64,000 bases of DNA from Muscardinus avellanarius (taxonomy: Eukaryota > Chordata > Mammalia > Rodentia > Gliridae). Made by a program: the position numbers and the translations under genes. Positions 43,806-56,255 of the stretch are shown piece by piece. The notes under the pieces are model-generated. The model was not told the origin of the DNA. It worked only from the letters and a program-made list of their open reading frames with translations, and did no database searches. Where the stretch lies: contig OY726560.1 of assembly GCA_963383645.1 (NCBI GenBank), forward strand, positions 81,573,593 to 81,637,592, given 5' to 3'. Each line of letters begins with the position of its first letter. Positions within the stretch are counted from its first letter, which is position 1.

Positions 43806-44460
43806 AAGATACCCCTTCTAGGGAGTGAATTGTTTCAGGAGCTGAAGAGGGCTCCAAAGTTGGGAAGTAAAGTCTGTGCCTCAGTTTCTGGGAAGAGTAT
43901 TTCTTGTGTCTTTTTTTTTATAATACAAAAAAGAAAAAAAATACTGCAGCAAATGAAGATCCCTCTGCATTTTAGCACTGCGTTTTCTACTGTAGTTGGC
44001 TTTTGAACGAGGATGTGAATGAAGGAGATGAAGAATGAAGCTGAGACCACTCCCATGGTTTCTATGCCCCTCTATGCAGTCTTGTATTCCATGTTTAATG
44101 AGCTAGAAAGAGTAAATTTGTCTGCAGCTCAGACACTCAGAGTTTCTTTCATTAAGACTGAAAAAGAAAATCCAAGTTTCACAGAGACATTACCACAAAA
44201 ATTTTAGAGAAAAAAGTGTGGAAGTTAACTTCAGAGTCTCTCCTTTGTATGGCAGATGATGATGTAGAAGAGTATGTGATTGAATGACCACAGCCAGAAC
44301 TTTAGAACCTAAATGAAAAGGCATGAGCGCTTAAGCAAATTCTCTGTAAGATCCCAGATGAGATCAATGACTTGAGTGAGGTTTCTGCAGACAATCAGGG
44401 ATATAGCTAGTGCAATGAAAAAACTTGATACAGTGAATAATGTCTTCAAGAAATATCAAT
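43806..44460. other. No recognisable gene or repeat
   Basis: A purine-rich stretch with a 62-codon open frame (44019-44207) and no known domain. Confidence 0.45.
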
Positions 44461-44464
44461 ACCA

Positions 44465-44672
44465 GGCTGGTTGTCGTGGTGCATGCTTATAATTCCATTA
44501 TTTGGGAGGTGGATACCAGAGAATCACAGTTTGTGGAAAGTCTCAGCTACTTAGTGAGGTCCTTTGCAACTCAGTGAAACCCTGTTTCAAAATAAGGAAT
44601 ACAAAAATAGGACAGGGGGTATAGCTTAAAGGTTGAATGCCCCTGGGTTCTATCCCTGGTACTGCCATATAT
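44465..44672 (+). mobile_element. Older B1-dID SINE
   Basis: GGCTGGTTGTCGTGGTGCAT to CCTGGGTTCTATCCCTGGTA. The full tRNA-like right half is kept, unlike in young copies. Confidence 0.8.
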
Positions 44673-44767
44673 ATATTCAATACTAGAACCTCAGGGCACT
44701 TGAACACCAAAAAAAGAATTTCTAAAGTATTACAAAAGTTTTTATGATACTCTGAAAACACATTTTA

Positions 44768-44984
44768 TTGTTTATTTATTTTTATAGTATTGGGGTGGAA
44801 CCCAGGGGCTTTTCTACCTCCGAGCTATACTCCCAGAAATATTTTATACTTTTTATTTGGAAACAGGGTCTCACTAAGTTGCTGAGAGCCTCACTAACTA
44901 GTTGAGGCTGGCTTTGAACCTGTGCAATCCTCTTGTCTCTACTTCCCAAGTGCTGGGATTACAAGCGTGTGCCATCACCCTCGG
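44768..44984 (-). mobile_element. B1-dID SINE with 18-bp target duplication
   Basis: Antisense; CTCTGAAAACACATTTTA at 44750-44767 and 44985-45002. Confidence 0.92.
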
Positions 44985-45002
44985 CTCTGAAAACACATTT
45001 TA

Positions 45003-45480
45003 AAGATGGGAAGGCAATAAATATGTTCATAAGTACCAACTGACTAATTCATCAAACCAACTTGATACTTCAGAATTTCAAAACTGTGGCCTGAATGTTG
45101 TATATATTAAGAGATATACTTTTTAGTGGCAGTATTAAACTGCCTTTATCTGTAAATTCTAAATTTTGACTGTATAAACGATTCAGTCCCTCTTGAAGGG
45201 ATCTAATCTAGGATGTTGAATGGGATTATCACTATTTTACATCATTTTTTTTACTTTTCTTTAATTTTTTGCATATTTTCATAACACATAGCTTAATCAT
45301 AATCTCACACTGAAGATTTTGCATCACTTTTGCTATTATCATTCTTTTAAGAATTTACACCTTAATGTATCATTGCATAACATATATGGTTATACATATT
45401 ATAACCATATATATGTATAACATATATGGAGAGATAAATAGCTTGGCAAAACCATTTAATTGCTAGAGAATCAAGAATAT
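45003..45480. other. No recognisable gene; palindromic AT motif near 45380-45430
   Basis: ACATATATGGTTATACATAT and ATAACCATATATATGTATAA form a short imperfect inverted repeat. Confidence 0.4.
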
Positions 45481-45484
45481 TAGA

Positions 45485-45560
45485 GTTGAAGAGATGGGGA
45501 GGGTATCTCAGTGTTTAGTATGCATGAGGATCTGGATTCAATCTCCAGCACCCCAAATCC
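45485..45560 (+). mobile_element. ID-like monomer
   Basis: GATGGGGAGGGTATCTCAGT and GATTCAATCTCCAGCACCCC: tRNA-like A and B boxes without a 7SL-like half. Confidence 0.65.
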
Positions 45561-45944
45561 ACAAAAGATAATAGAGTGGAAGGGATTTTAAAGATTCACT
45601 TGTTTCTTGATAGATGAGAAACTTAACTTGTTTGAACTTAAGGTCTTGGGTAAAATACAATTAGTATGATTTTAATCATATGATTTTAATTAATATTTAG
45701 GTGGCAAAGCCTGCCTCAAGTCTCAGTCAAATCTTCTTTTTACCCCAGATTTTTGATTTTGAAATAGGCACGGAAGATTCAATTCTTCCTCGTCCCTCCC
45801 CTCTAAACTATCAACAAAAGGTTCACATTAACAAATGTATCACATATGAAAGTTCTGTAGTATTTCTTCTTCATTTAAAGCCCACCTGATTTGTTAGCAA
45901 GAGTTGAAGCATGACATTGGACTTTGGAATATGTTTCCAAACTC

Positions 45945-46160
45945 TGCATGGCGGTACATGCCTGTAATCCCAGTTCTTGGGAGGCTAAGGCAGGATGATC
46001 ACGGGTTCGAGGCCAGCCTCAGCAACATAGAAAAGACCCACAGTAACTTAGAAAGACCCTGCTTCAAAGTAAAAAATAAAATAGGCTGGGGGTATAACTC
46101 AGAGGTAGAACACCCTTACTTTCAATCTCCCGTAACCCCCCTTTCCTAAAAAGCAAAAAC
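45945..46160 (+). mobile_element. Older B1-dID SINE
   Basis: GCATGGCGGTACATGCCTGT to TCAATCTCCCGTAACCCCCC, with a clear A-rich linker at 46070. Confidence 0.85.
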
Positions 46161-47360
46161 AAAACAAAAACAACACAAACAAAACAGAATGTGTTTACTC
46201 AAATTAGTAAAGGTAGTTCATATATTTGATAGAAACTCTACACATCTTCCCCCTGGCTTTTTGTTTTTTCCATTGATAAAATGTCCTAAACCATCTGGGG
46301 AGAGCTAGAGCGTGGCTTCATTTCCGTTTAGCAGCAATAACACTTTGGTTAGTGGAGGGAAGAGAATGTGGTATCTCTGGAGTCATTGTTTTCTTAGCCA
46401 ATTACTGCTAGTTCTAGAGATAAGTTTGTGTTTTTCTCCACAGTGATGGAGCAGAAGTTTCCAAGTGAACCCCTCTGGGAGCTGGCTTGGAGGAGACAGC
46501 GTCATGCTTTATGAATTCCAAATGCATACTCACTTTACACCAAAAATTTGAATAATATTTTTAGACAGTTAAGAGGAAACATATCTTACAGTTGATAAAG
46601 AATAACTGAGGGTGAATCTCAGAGCCTGAGTTTATCTTCCGGGGGTTAAATTTAAATAAAAAGTAATGTGCTTATTACTTGGGTGATATATCTATGTTAA
46701 TTACTTTCTATTTATATAAAAGGCAGTTTAAAATGTGCTAAAATGTAAAACAAATGCATATGGCTTTCCTGCATTTGAGCCAATTTTTTTATGCCCCATT
46801 TTCCAAAAATATCTATCTCATTCCAGGAAGAAGTTGAACTCCGGTCCAGAGCTGAGCTGAGTCGATCGGATGTTCAAAGCCTGTGTGTTGCTCGTAGCTA
46901 TTTATAAAATGCTCTACTTCTGCCATCTGTCCTCCACATCCTCTTTTCTCTTCCATATGTACTTCTTTTCCTAAAATGCTAGCAGTGGCTCCTGAGTGCA
47001 TTTCTAGGTCTTGTCTTTTTCTTTTCTTTTTCCTGGCTGGAATTCCTTTTTGGTATTTGCTACCACGCATGGACGGTCTGACACAGCCCCATGCACCCTG
47101 CTCACCCCCCTCGTCCTTATGGCTTTGGTTTGGTCCTTTCTTTGACTGTCAGCACGAGTCCTAAAGTGTTTCCTCCTCATCCCTTTCAGATACAGGGTGG
47201 AGTGGATTTCTGCCTCTGCAGGCTGCCAGAGACCTCTGCTTGAGCGGACAAGACAGTCCTTTCTGTTCCCAGCTCAGGCCTTGCTGCTGTTGCTGGGTTC
47301 AAGCTCTGTTCCCTACAGTGTCTTCTTTCATAAAACCTAAAGCCATTTTTAAAACACTGC
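46161..47360. other. No recognisable gene or repeat
   Basis: Open frames at 46813-47070 (minus) and 46976-47164 (plus) overlap on opposite strands and show no known domain. Confidence 0.45.
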
Positions 47361-47364
47361 TTTT

Positions 47365-47660
47365 TTTTTATTAGTGCATTGTATTTATACATCATAATGG
47401 GATAAAAAATAACCTTGTGAGACATACATGCACACATCACCCAGTCAGCCCCCACCCAATCCCCACTCCATTCCCTCCCCAACCCTCCTTCCCATGCTTG
47501 GTTTAGTGGTTGATATCTATATGTTTGTTTAAGTACATCATGTGCTTAGAGAGTTTCCTTTTTCTCCCTCCCATCCCCTCAGTTAGGTTGCCTTATTTCC
47601 TCATCTATAGGATCTCCTTTTTCACCTAGAGATTTTAGATCTATATTATTTTCTTAGATC
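47365..47660 (-). mobile_element. L1 3' UTR, antisense
   Basis: TTTTTTATTAGTGCATTGTA, then the C-rich complement of the G-rich 3' UTR (CAATCCCCACTCCATTCCCT) and CATGCTTGGTTTAGTGGTTG. Confidence 0.82.
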
Positions 47661-47904
47661 ATGAAATGAAATCTTCCTATCTTATGACCATGGAAACTGA
47701 GACTCAGAGACAGTGAAGGGTTTGCAAAAGAGTACATGAGTATTGGTGGAACAGAATAGTTTGATTGCTAGATTTTTGACCCATGTTTTTGACAGATTTA
47801 GGACATGAAAGAAGAAATAAAAAAGAACAAATCCTATAAATGTAATAGCAGTGAGACTTGTGAACCCTTATTAACTCTAAGGATGACTTATTATCCTTAC
47901 AGTT

Positions 47905-48290
47905 AGTATTAGTTATAGAAGATGTCATAACAAAAAACCACAGACTGGGTAGCTTAGGCAACAAAAATGTCTTCTCTCACACTTATAGATTTGGATACAT
48001 GCATCAAGATGTCTGTGGAGTTAGTTCTTTCTGAGGCCCTCTCCTTGGCATGCAACAGCCACCTTCTTCCTATGTCCTCACATAATCTTTCCTTTGTGCA
48101 TGCATTCTTCTGTTTCTCTGTGTGTCCTGATTTTCTCTTATCAGGACACCAGTCATATTGTATTAGGGTTCATCCTGACATCCTAGTTTTAACTTAATCA
48201 GTTCTGTCAGGCCCTTTCTCTAAGTATAGACACATTCTGTGATTCCAGTATTAGGGTTAGTATCTCCTGAATTGTGGCACACATCACCCC
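47905..48290 (-). repeat. MLT1-type MaLR LTR, antisense
   Basis: Antisense MLT1 phrases in order: AACAAAAAACCACAGACTGG, TCTGAGGCCCTCTCCTTGGC, TATGTCCTCACATAATCTTT and CAGGACACCAGTCATATTGT. Confidence 0.7.
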
Positions 48291-48888
48291 AGGTCTCTCT
48301 ATGATGTTAGAATTACTAATGCTTCTATTAGCTGTTGATAAAGGTAGCAGAGCAATAATAAGCAACTAACTACAGTTGGCAAAGAAAGTAAGTGTAGAGC
48401 CAGGCTTTGAACACAGATCTGACATAGGAGCCAGCAGAGCATGTGCAATGCTCAGAGTATTGCAGAGAAGATGATCCATAAGGCTATTGCAATGTTGAGT
48501 GTCACTATCAAACACCTCATCTACAGAGGATTTTTTTTTAATAGGAAAGAGATTTTGCCACTTTCTGGCTTTTCCAGTTAGCCTCTTTGGGGCTCCTTTA
48601 CTGTGTGTTAGCATGGTCAAAGGTGTTTGTCACCCAAGCCATGCTTAGAGACAAAAACAGCTTTCTTCACTGCCATAGAGTCCACAGGACAAATGGCTTT
48701 TTCAGACCCTGCTATTATAGAATTGTCATGGTCACTGTCAGCTGGATGAGCCCTGTGATACAATGCCACTGAGATTCTTAAGTGAAAAACTTAAGAAGAG
48801 TTTTTCCTCACTAAAAGGATGTCCCAAAGTGATTTCTACTGAACACTTATAATTGAAACAGGTGAAAAAAGCATCTAAAAATTTACAG
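48291..48888. other. No gene recognised
   Basis: A MIR-like patch is possible near 48380-48430 (TGTAGAGCCAGGCTTTGAAC). Confidence 0.4.
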
Positions 48889-48892
48889 AGCC

Positions 48893-49100
48893 AAGTTGGG
48901 TATAGTTATACAGGCAGTATTTGGGAGATTGAGACAGGAGGATTGCAGTTTTAAGACCAGCCTCAGAAACTTAGTGAGATCTTCACCAAATTAGTGAGAC
49001 CCTGTTTCAATATAAAAATAAAATAGGTCTGTAGGTGAAGCCAGAGGTAGAGTGTCTCTGAATGCAATTCCTAGTACAAAACAAAAGAAAGAAAAATTAC
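48893..49100 (+). mobile_element. Older B1-dID SINE
   Basis: CAAGTTGGGTATAGTTATAC to AATTCCTAGTACAAAACAAA. Confidence 0.75.
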
Positions 49101-49114
49101 ACAGCCATAGAGCT

Positions 49115-49315
49115 TTTATAATTTTTTTTGCATAATTGGGAATTGAACTCAGGGGTATTCTACCTCCAGATACACTCCTAGCCCTCTTTTTCATTCTTTA
49201 TTTTGAGGCAAGGTCTCAATAAGTTGTTAAGGGTCTCATTAAGTAGCTGAGCAGACTGTGACCCTGTGATCCTCCTGTCTCAGTATCCCAAGTGTGCAGC
49301 ACTATGCCCAATTGA
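49115..49315 (-). mobile_element. Older B1-dID SINE, antisense
   Basis: ATTGGGAATTGAACTCAGGG to CACTATGCCCAATT. Lies tail to tail with the preceding copy, so the two could pair as an inverted repeat in RNA. Confidence 0.8.
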
Positions 49316-49574
49316 GTTTTTATGATATTAAAGTCTTTCTGTTATAAAGTTCAAGTCTCCCAGTGATTAAATGAGAAAACACATTTATAAAGAATGAAGT
49401 TTTAAGCCTCTCAAACTTGAGCAATTAACTGCAACATAACAAAATAGAACGTAAACCTATACTCTGGTCGAGTTGTCAATGACAGTAGGATAAAGGGCTA
49501 ACATTCTAATTAGTAACAAAAAATCTAAATTAAATAAGGCAATGCAATAAATGGTAAATGTAATGTACATCTCA

Positions 49575-50125
49575 ATTTTGTGCTTTTATTGGTGCACCAT
49601 CATGTAAATCGTGTTGACAGTGACATACATGCACACACTCTAGGTGCTTCCTCCCCATTTCCCTTCTGATACAGAGTACTCAGATTGGTGGCATATATTC
49701 ACATGTATACACATAGTCTATGGTAGTATTTCTATTAATGAACCTAAGTCTTCCTTCACCCCTACCTTTATATCTCCTCCTTGAGTTCTTGCTTGTATTC
49801 CAATTACTCTCTATCCTGCACATATTAAGGAAAACATATGACCCCGCACTATCTCTCTTAACATAATGTTCTTTAAGTCCTCCCATTTTGCAAATGACAT
49901 AATTTTACTCTTCTTTATTGCTAAGTAGAATTCCATTGTGTGTATTTCCCATAATTTTGTAATCCATTCATCTGTTGATGGACACTTAGATTGTTTTCAT
50001 GGTTTAGCTATTGTGAATTGTGCTGCTATGTACATGGGAATGCATATATTACTGTAGTTCTCTATATCTCAATTTTAATGATAAGTTTAGAACAACCAGT
50101 TGTTGGTTTTTTTGTTGCTTTTAAG
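49575..50125 (-). mobile_element. L1 ORF2 end and 3' UTR, antisense
   Basis: TTTTATTGGTGCACCATCAT, then CTAAGTAGAATTCCATTGTG, CATCTGTTGATGGACACTTA and GTGCTGCTATGTACATGGGA. Confidence 0.8.
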
Positions 50126-50129
50126 GGCT

Positions 50130-50600
50130 GGCTTTCAGTTCTGTGAATAATAGACACCTTCTCACAAATCCTATCCCATAACCTTTAGGACTGTGGAGTA
50201 AAATTCCTAGTTTATTTCTGAGACATTTGTGGCCAGATCAAGTGGTGTCTGTATCAGTGGCACTTGTTATATGCTGGTGCCAGGACTGACATCTGGGGCT
50301 CCAGCCTCCTTCATCCAGCCTGGGGTCACAGTTGACTTGACAAGAAGATGGTACTAAAGGGAGATGCAGAGAAATTTCTTTTCTAGAACAAAGAACTATA
50401 TAGGATTTGTAAGGCCTCAGGGAAATTATGATTCCTATATTAAGGTAGTGATATCATCTAAGATAATGATGTCATCTAGGTACCACCACTAAGCCCAAAT
50501 TAATTTTTCTCTCATTTCTAAAATCACATTCACAATTGCCTCAAAAACAGCATTCTAACAAAGCCAGAAAAATACTATCAGTAGAGGTATAAAAACAATA
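50130..50600. other. No recognisable gene or repeat
   Basis: Ordinary sequence; a T-rich patch at 50108-50125. Confidence 0.45.
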
Positions 50601-50613
50601 AATACAAGGGACA

Positions 50614-50794
50614 GCCGGGCATGGTGGTGCACACTTATAATCCCCGTGCTTGGGAGGCAGAGACAGGAGGATCGCGCAGGTTTGACGCCAGCTGTGCTGG
50701 CTTAAGAGACCCCGTTTCTAAATAAAAAAGTATAAAAATAGGTCTGGGAGTGTATCCTGGAGGTTGAAGGGTTTCCAGGAACCCCAGTTCCACC

Positions 50795-50818
<24 letters not shown>
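50614..50818 (+). mobile_element. Young B1-dID SINE with long A tail
   Basis: GCCGGGCATGGTGGTGCACA to CCCCAGTTCCACC plus about 26 A. AATACAAGGGACA occurs at 50601-50613 and 50819-50831, and again in part at 50838-50850. Confidence 0.92.
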
Positions 50819-50825
<7 letters not shown>

Positions 50826-51039
50826 GGGACAGAGAAAATACAAGGGACAGAGAATAAGAAGATTAGAAGACTGACCAGGGAGCAGAAAAGAAATCCACCC
50901 ACCTTGCAGCTGTGGGCACTGCTGCCTCACAGCTCTGGATTCCCAAGATGAAAAGGAAAACAAGGGTACCTGAAGTGAGCAGCTCCATGGGTTGTAAGTC
51001 ATCAGTTCTTCATGTGCAAATACCAGCTACAACTTCCAA

Positions 51040-51810
51040 TGGCTGAGCTCACCATGCCCTCCAGGGATCCAGAGCGGGAACTCAACACCAGAAAAGAAAC
51101 CCACATACCTCTTAGCCTAGAGCACCATGGCAGTAAAATCTTGCTAGTGGCGGCCAAACTCACCATGCCCACCAGAGATCAAGACCAGTGTCCACCAAAA
51201 TCATAAGTGAAACTGTGGTCCCCACAAGAGAACTCTCAGTGCTGCACCCCCAGGGACTTGGCAGCCACAATAAACTCCCTGGGTCTGAGATTTTGCGGTT
51301 CAACCCAGTGAAGGAATAGTGGTGGCAGAGATTAACACACCCTCCAGAGATCCAAAGGGGCTCACAGTAACATCATAAGTGAAGTCAAGGTTCCTGCAGG
51401 AAAATGCCCAGCCTGGTGCCCCCAGGGACTCGCGCAGCCCTGATAAACTCCCTGGGTCTGAAATTTTGTGGTTCAACCCAGTGAAGAAGTAGTGGTGGCT
51501 GAGATTATCACACCCTACAGAGATTCAAAATGGCTCTCAATAACACCATAAGTGAAGTCACAATTCCAGTGGGGCCCCAGGGACTCACACAGACATGATA
51601 AACACCCTGGGTCTGAGATTTTGTGGTTCAATCCAGTGAAAGAGTAGTGGCAGCTGAGATTACCACACCCTCCAGAGATCCGGAGCAGCTCTTAATAACA
51701 CCATAGGAGAAGTCACAGTTCCACTGAAAATCACCCACCTCAGGCCCTCCAAGGACTCCCACAGCCCCAGTTAACTCCCTTTGTCTGACACTTTGCATTA
51801 CAACCTGGAG
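51040..51810 (+). promoter_or_regulatory. Tandem 5' monomers of the L1
   Basis: CCCTGGGTCTGAGATTTTGC recurs at about 51277, 51450, 51605 and, decayed, 51777, giving periods of about 173, 155 and 172 bp. CCCTCCAGAGATCC and AACACCATAAGTGAAGTCAC recur with the same spacing. Rodent L1 promoters are commonly such monomers. Confidence 0.8.
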
Positions 51811-51859
51811 AGGTGGGAATAGAGTCTGCTGAGGCTCAGACAGACTCAGGCTCTGATCA

Positions 51860-52636
51860 GTGGAAAGTGTAGGGAGACACCTGCACTTAACACTAGACCC
51901 AACTAGTAAAATCTCTGAGATCACTACAGACCTCCCAGTCATGGTGAATGGAGAGAAGTCAGACCAGCCCAGCCCCAAATCTGGAAAGAAAGAGTCAATA
52001 AATGAAATGAAGACAGCAGTAGAAAAAAATTCTGGAAGACTAGATGAAATGCAAAACAGAATATCATTGTTAGAAGACAGTTCATTCAAAACTGAAAGCA
52101 CAAAGCACAGTCAACAGCATACAGAAGTCATTACAGCAACAAAACCTAAACATCCAACAACTATGGAATAATATATAACATACTAACTTATAGATAAAAG
52201 GCACTGAAGAAGGGTTAGAGGTACAGACCAAGGGTATTTTTAATCTCTTCAGAGAATAATCTCAGATAATTTTCCAAATCTGGAAAGAGACTTGGACTTA
52301 CACATTCAGAAGACATACAGAACACCGTTAAGACAAGATAAAAGAAGGACCTCCCTACACCATGTAATAATGAAAATGACCAACATAGAAGCTAAGGAAA
52401 GAATCTTAAAAGCAGTGAGAACAAAAGAACAGGTAACATATAGGGGCAAAACAATAAAAATCACCCCAGACTTTACAACCCAAATCATGAATGCCAGAAG
52501 AGACTGGTATGATGTGATCCAGACCCTGGAAGAAAATAACTTCCACCCAAACTGCTATATCCAGCAAAGTTATTATTCAAAATTGATAGAGAAAGAAAAG
52601 TGTTTCAAGATAAACAGAATCTCAAAAAATTCATGA
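51860..52636 (+). pseudogene. L1 ORF1p, broken
   Basis: N-terminal part 51860-52171 includes a coiled-coil-like stretch (INEMKTAVEKNSGRLDEMQN, RISLLEDS). Stops follow, then the RRM/C-terminal region at 52292-52636 in the same frame (VIMKMTNIEAKERILKAVRT, IKITPDF, DWYDVIQTLEENNFHP). The reading goes out of frame near 52550. Confidence 0.82.
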
Positions 52637-52819
52637 ATACAAAACTAACACTAGAGAAAATAAAGAAATAAACCATAAAAAAGAAAAAAGAAACAAACTT
52701 CAGAACCAGATAAGAGATGAAGTTGATCAGTGGGGCAGCTAAGTAAAGAAGAAATAACATTATACCAAACAGAAGATAGAACACAATATGACAGGAAACA
52801 AAAAAACATATTTTAATAA

Positions 52820-55800
52820 TAACTCTGAATGTCAAAGGACTTAACTCACCAATCAAAAAACATAGACTGGCAATGTGGACTAAAAAACACAATCTAAATA
52901 TATGCTGTTTGCAAGAAACTCACTACCTTACAGCCAAAGACATTCACAGACTGAAAGGAAAAGGATGGAATAAGATATATCATGTCAATGGAGTCCCCAA
53001 ATGGGAAGAGGTAGCAATGCTGATATCCAACAAAACAGTCTTTAAGCTAAAACACATCAGAAGAGACAAAGCAGGGCACTTCCTTTTATTAAAAGGAAGA
53101 ATACACCAAGAAGATATAATGATAGTAAATGTTTATGCCACAAATGTGGGTGCATCCACATTTGTAAAACAAACCCTCAGGACATCACATCTCAAATAGA
53201 CCTAAATACAATAATATTGGGAGACTTCAACACATCTCTCACACCACTAGATCATTCTTCAGGGCAAGAGATGAGTAAAGACTCTTCAGAACTAAAGAAA
53301 ATTATAACCCAAATGGATCTAATAGACATATACAAAATATTTCAACTAGGAACAGCAGAATACACATTTTTCTCAGCAGCTCATGGAACCCTCTCCAAAA
53401 TAGATCACATTCTGGGCCACAAAACAATCACCAGCAAATTAAAAAGATGCAATATAATTCCCTGCATCTTTTCAGACCATAATAGATTTCTAAGCACATA
53501 TAACCCAACTAAATTGAACTAAGAGGACAAAGAAGCCCAAACCAACCAATAGAAAGCAAAGAAATAGAAACAGCAATAAAAATTCTGCCATCATAGAAAA
53601 GCCCAGGCCCTGATGGGTTTCTAGCTGAATTGTACAAAACCTTCAATGAAGAACTAATCTCAATACTTCACAACTTGTTCCAGGATATTGATCTTGGATA
53701 TTCCTTCTATGAGGCCAGTATCCCATTAATCCTCAAACCAAATAAAGATACCTCAAGAAAGGAAAATTACAGACTAATATCCTTGATGAACATAGATGCA
53801 AAAATTCTAAACAAAATACTAGATATATGCATTCAAAACCATATCAAGAGAATTGTACACCATGACTCAGCTGGTTCAAAATACACAAATGAATACACAT
53901 TATTCACCACATAAATAGAACTGAGAACAAAAGCCACATGATCATATCAATAGATGCTAAAAAAGCATTTGAAAAAAATCTAACACCCATTCATTTTAAA
54001 AACACTACAGAAGCCGGGCATGGTGACACATGCTTGTAATCCCCATGCTTGGGAGGTGGAGACAGGAGGATCACGCAGGTTTGAAGTCAGTCTTGCTGGC
54101 TTAGGAGACCCTGTTTCCATATAAAATTATAGAAATAGGTCTGGGGGTGTAGCCTGGATGCCCACTATCACCACTCCTTTTCAATATAGTCCTCAAGACT
54201 CTTGACACAGCAATAAGACAAGAAAAGAAAATCAAATGAATTCAAATAGGAAGAGGAATTAAAACTATCCTTATTTGCAGATAACATGATTCTTTATCTA
54301 GAAGACCTAACAAACTCAACCAAAAGACTACTGGAGCTGATTAACCAATGCAGCAAAGTTGCAGGATACAAAATCAATCTAAAGAAATCAGTTGCTTTTC
54401 TATACGCCAACAATGAATCCACAATGAAAGAAATAAAGAAAACAATTACATTCACAATAACCTTAAAACTAATAGAATACCTAGGAATAAACCTAACCAA
54501 ATATGTAAAAGACCTCTACAAAGAAAACTATAAAGCATTAAAGAAAGAAATTGAAGAAGACCTTGGAAGATGGAAAAATTTCCCTTGCTCATGGATAGGC
54601 AGAATGAATATCATCAAAATGGTCATTCTGCCAAAAGTGATCTATATATTCAATGCAATTCCTATTAGAATACCAAGACATTCTTCACAGACCTAGAAAA
54701 ATCAGTCATGAATTTTATATGGAGAAAGAAAAGACCCAGAATAGCCAAAGCAATCCTCAGCAATAATAACAATGCTGGAGGCATCACAATACCAGACTTC
54801 AAATTATACTATAGGGCTACAGTAGTAAAAACAACATGGTATTGGCACAACAAGAGGCATACAGAACAGTGGAATGGAATAGAACATACAGAAACAAACT
54901 CACACACCTATAGTCAATTAATCTTTGACAAAGGGGCCAAAACTCATATGCTGGAGAAAACACAGCCTTTTCAACAAATGGTGTTGGGAGAACTGGCAAT
55001 CTATTTGTGGATAGATGGAACTAAATCCTTGCCTCTCACTATGCACAGGAATCAACTTGAGATGGATCAAAGACTTAGAAATTAGACTAGAGACTGAAGT
55101 TAGTAGAGGAGAGCATAGGTTTAACACTATAACATATTGGCACAGGCAGTAACTTTCTCAGCAAGACCTTAAAAGCTCACGAAATTAAAGAAAGAATTAA
55201 CAAGTGGGATGGCATGAAACTAAAAATTTCTTCTCATCAAAGCAAACCATCAAGAACCTAAAGAGAAAGCCTAAAGAATTGGAGAAGATCTTTACCAACC
55301 ACCACTCTGATAGAGGGATAATATTCAGATTATACAAAGAGTGCAAAAGACTCTACACTAGCAAATCAAATATCCCAATAAAAAATGGGCAACTGAATTG
55401 AATAGACACTTTACAAAAGAAGAGATACAAATGGCCAATAATACATGAAAAGATCAACATCACTAGCAATCAGGAAGATGCAAATCAAAACTACATTGAG
55501 ATTCCATCTAACCCCAAACAGAGTGTCAAGCATAAAGAAATCAAATAACAACAAATTCTGGTGAGGATGTGGGGAAAACAGAACTCTTTTACACTGTTGG
55601 TGGGAGTGCAAACTAGTTCAGCCTCTATGGAGATCAGTGTGGAGATTCCTTAGAAAATTGGGAATGAATTCACCATATGATCCGGCTATACTTCTCCTGG
55701 GTATCTTTCCAAAGAAGTTAAAATCAGAGAAATATAGTAACCTATGCATACCCATGTTCATAGCAGCATAATTTTCAATAGCCAAAATATGGAACCAACC

Positions 55801-55950
55801 TAGGTCTCCATCAACAGATAAATGGATTGCAAAATTATGGGAAATAGACACAATTTTACTCAGCTATAGAGAAGAACAAAATCATGTCATTCGCAAGAAG
55901 ATGGAAAGACCTGGAGAACAGTATGTTAAGTGAGATCAGCCAAGCACAGA
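52820..55950 (+). pseudogene. L1 ORF2p (endonuclease-reverse transcriptase), broken
   Basis: Endonuclease: ITLNVKGLNSPIKKHR, ICCLQETH (catalytic E region), MGDFNTSL (53217) and SDHNRF near 53480. RT enters at 53600 ([11 protein letters not shown]). Then come [27 protein letters not shown], the catalytic box reading LFADNM at about 54268-54285 (N where the second D is expected), [46 protein letters not shown] and the C-terminal region to about 55950. About 200 codons between endonuclease and RT are missing. Confidence 0.85.
54012..54165 (+). mobile_element. 3'-truncated B1-dID SINE fused to L1
   Basis: GCCGGGCATGGTGACACATG to GGGTGTAGCCTGGA, then L1 ORF2 resumes directly (TGCCCACTATCACCACTCC). 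The SINE tail, the 3' target copy and a piece of L1 RT are missing, so a deletion followed insertion. Confidence 0.85.
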
Positions 55951-56255
55951 AAGAGAAGGGATATATGTTTTCTCTAATATTCCCAAACTAGGGACTATTA
56001 GGAATACCAGAGGGACTCCAGATAATGGAGGGGAAATGGAAGGGTAGGAGATGGAGAATGTTGAGGTTGGTTAATGGAGGAGCTACATCTGAATGTGTGT
56101 AAAAGTATGAATGTAGCATGGTTAATCTGGACACTAATTGTTGGAAGAGGGGAGGGGAAGTGAGAGTGGGAGAGGTCACCATGCACAGTTTGAAAGTATG
56201 TCATTTTCAATATTATCCACATAAAAATTTAAAAAATTAAAAAAATAAAATCATA

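Larger units (their letters stand above)
50865..56255 (+). mobile_element. Nearly complete but broken L1 (5' UTR, ORF1, ORF2, 3' UTR)
   Basis: 5' region with tandem monomers (51040-51810), broken ORF1 (51860-52636), ORF2 with endonuclease, RT and C-terminal parts (52820-55950), a 3' UTR and an A-rich end near 56255. There is a deletion between endonuclease and RT (at about 53530-53600), and a SINE insertion with a second deletion in RT (54012-54165). Inactive by stops, frameshifts and a changed RT box. Confidence 0.88.

Noticed and set aside
45380..45430. Inverted AT repeat as a regulatory palindrome
   Set aside because: Short, imperfect and in AT-rich DNA where such pairs are common.
46813..47164. 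Opposed open frames as a possible exon
   Set aside because: No domain, no convincing splice sites and overlapping reading on both strands.
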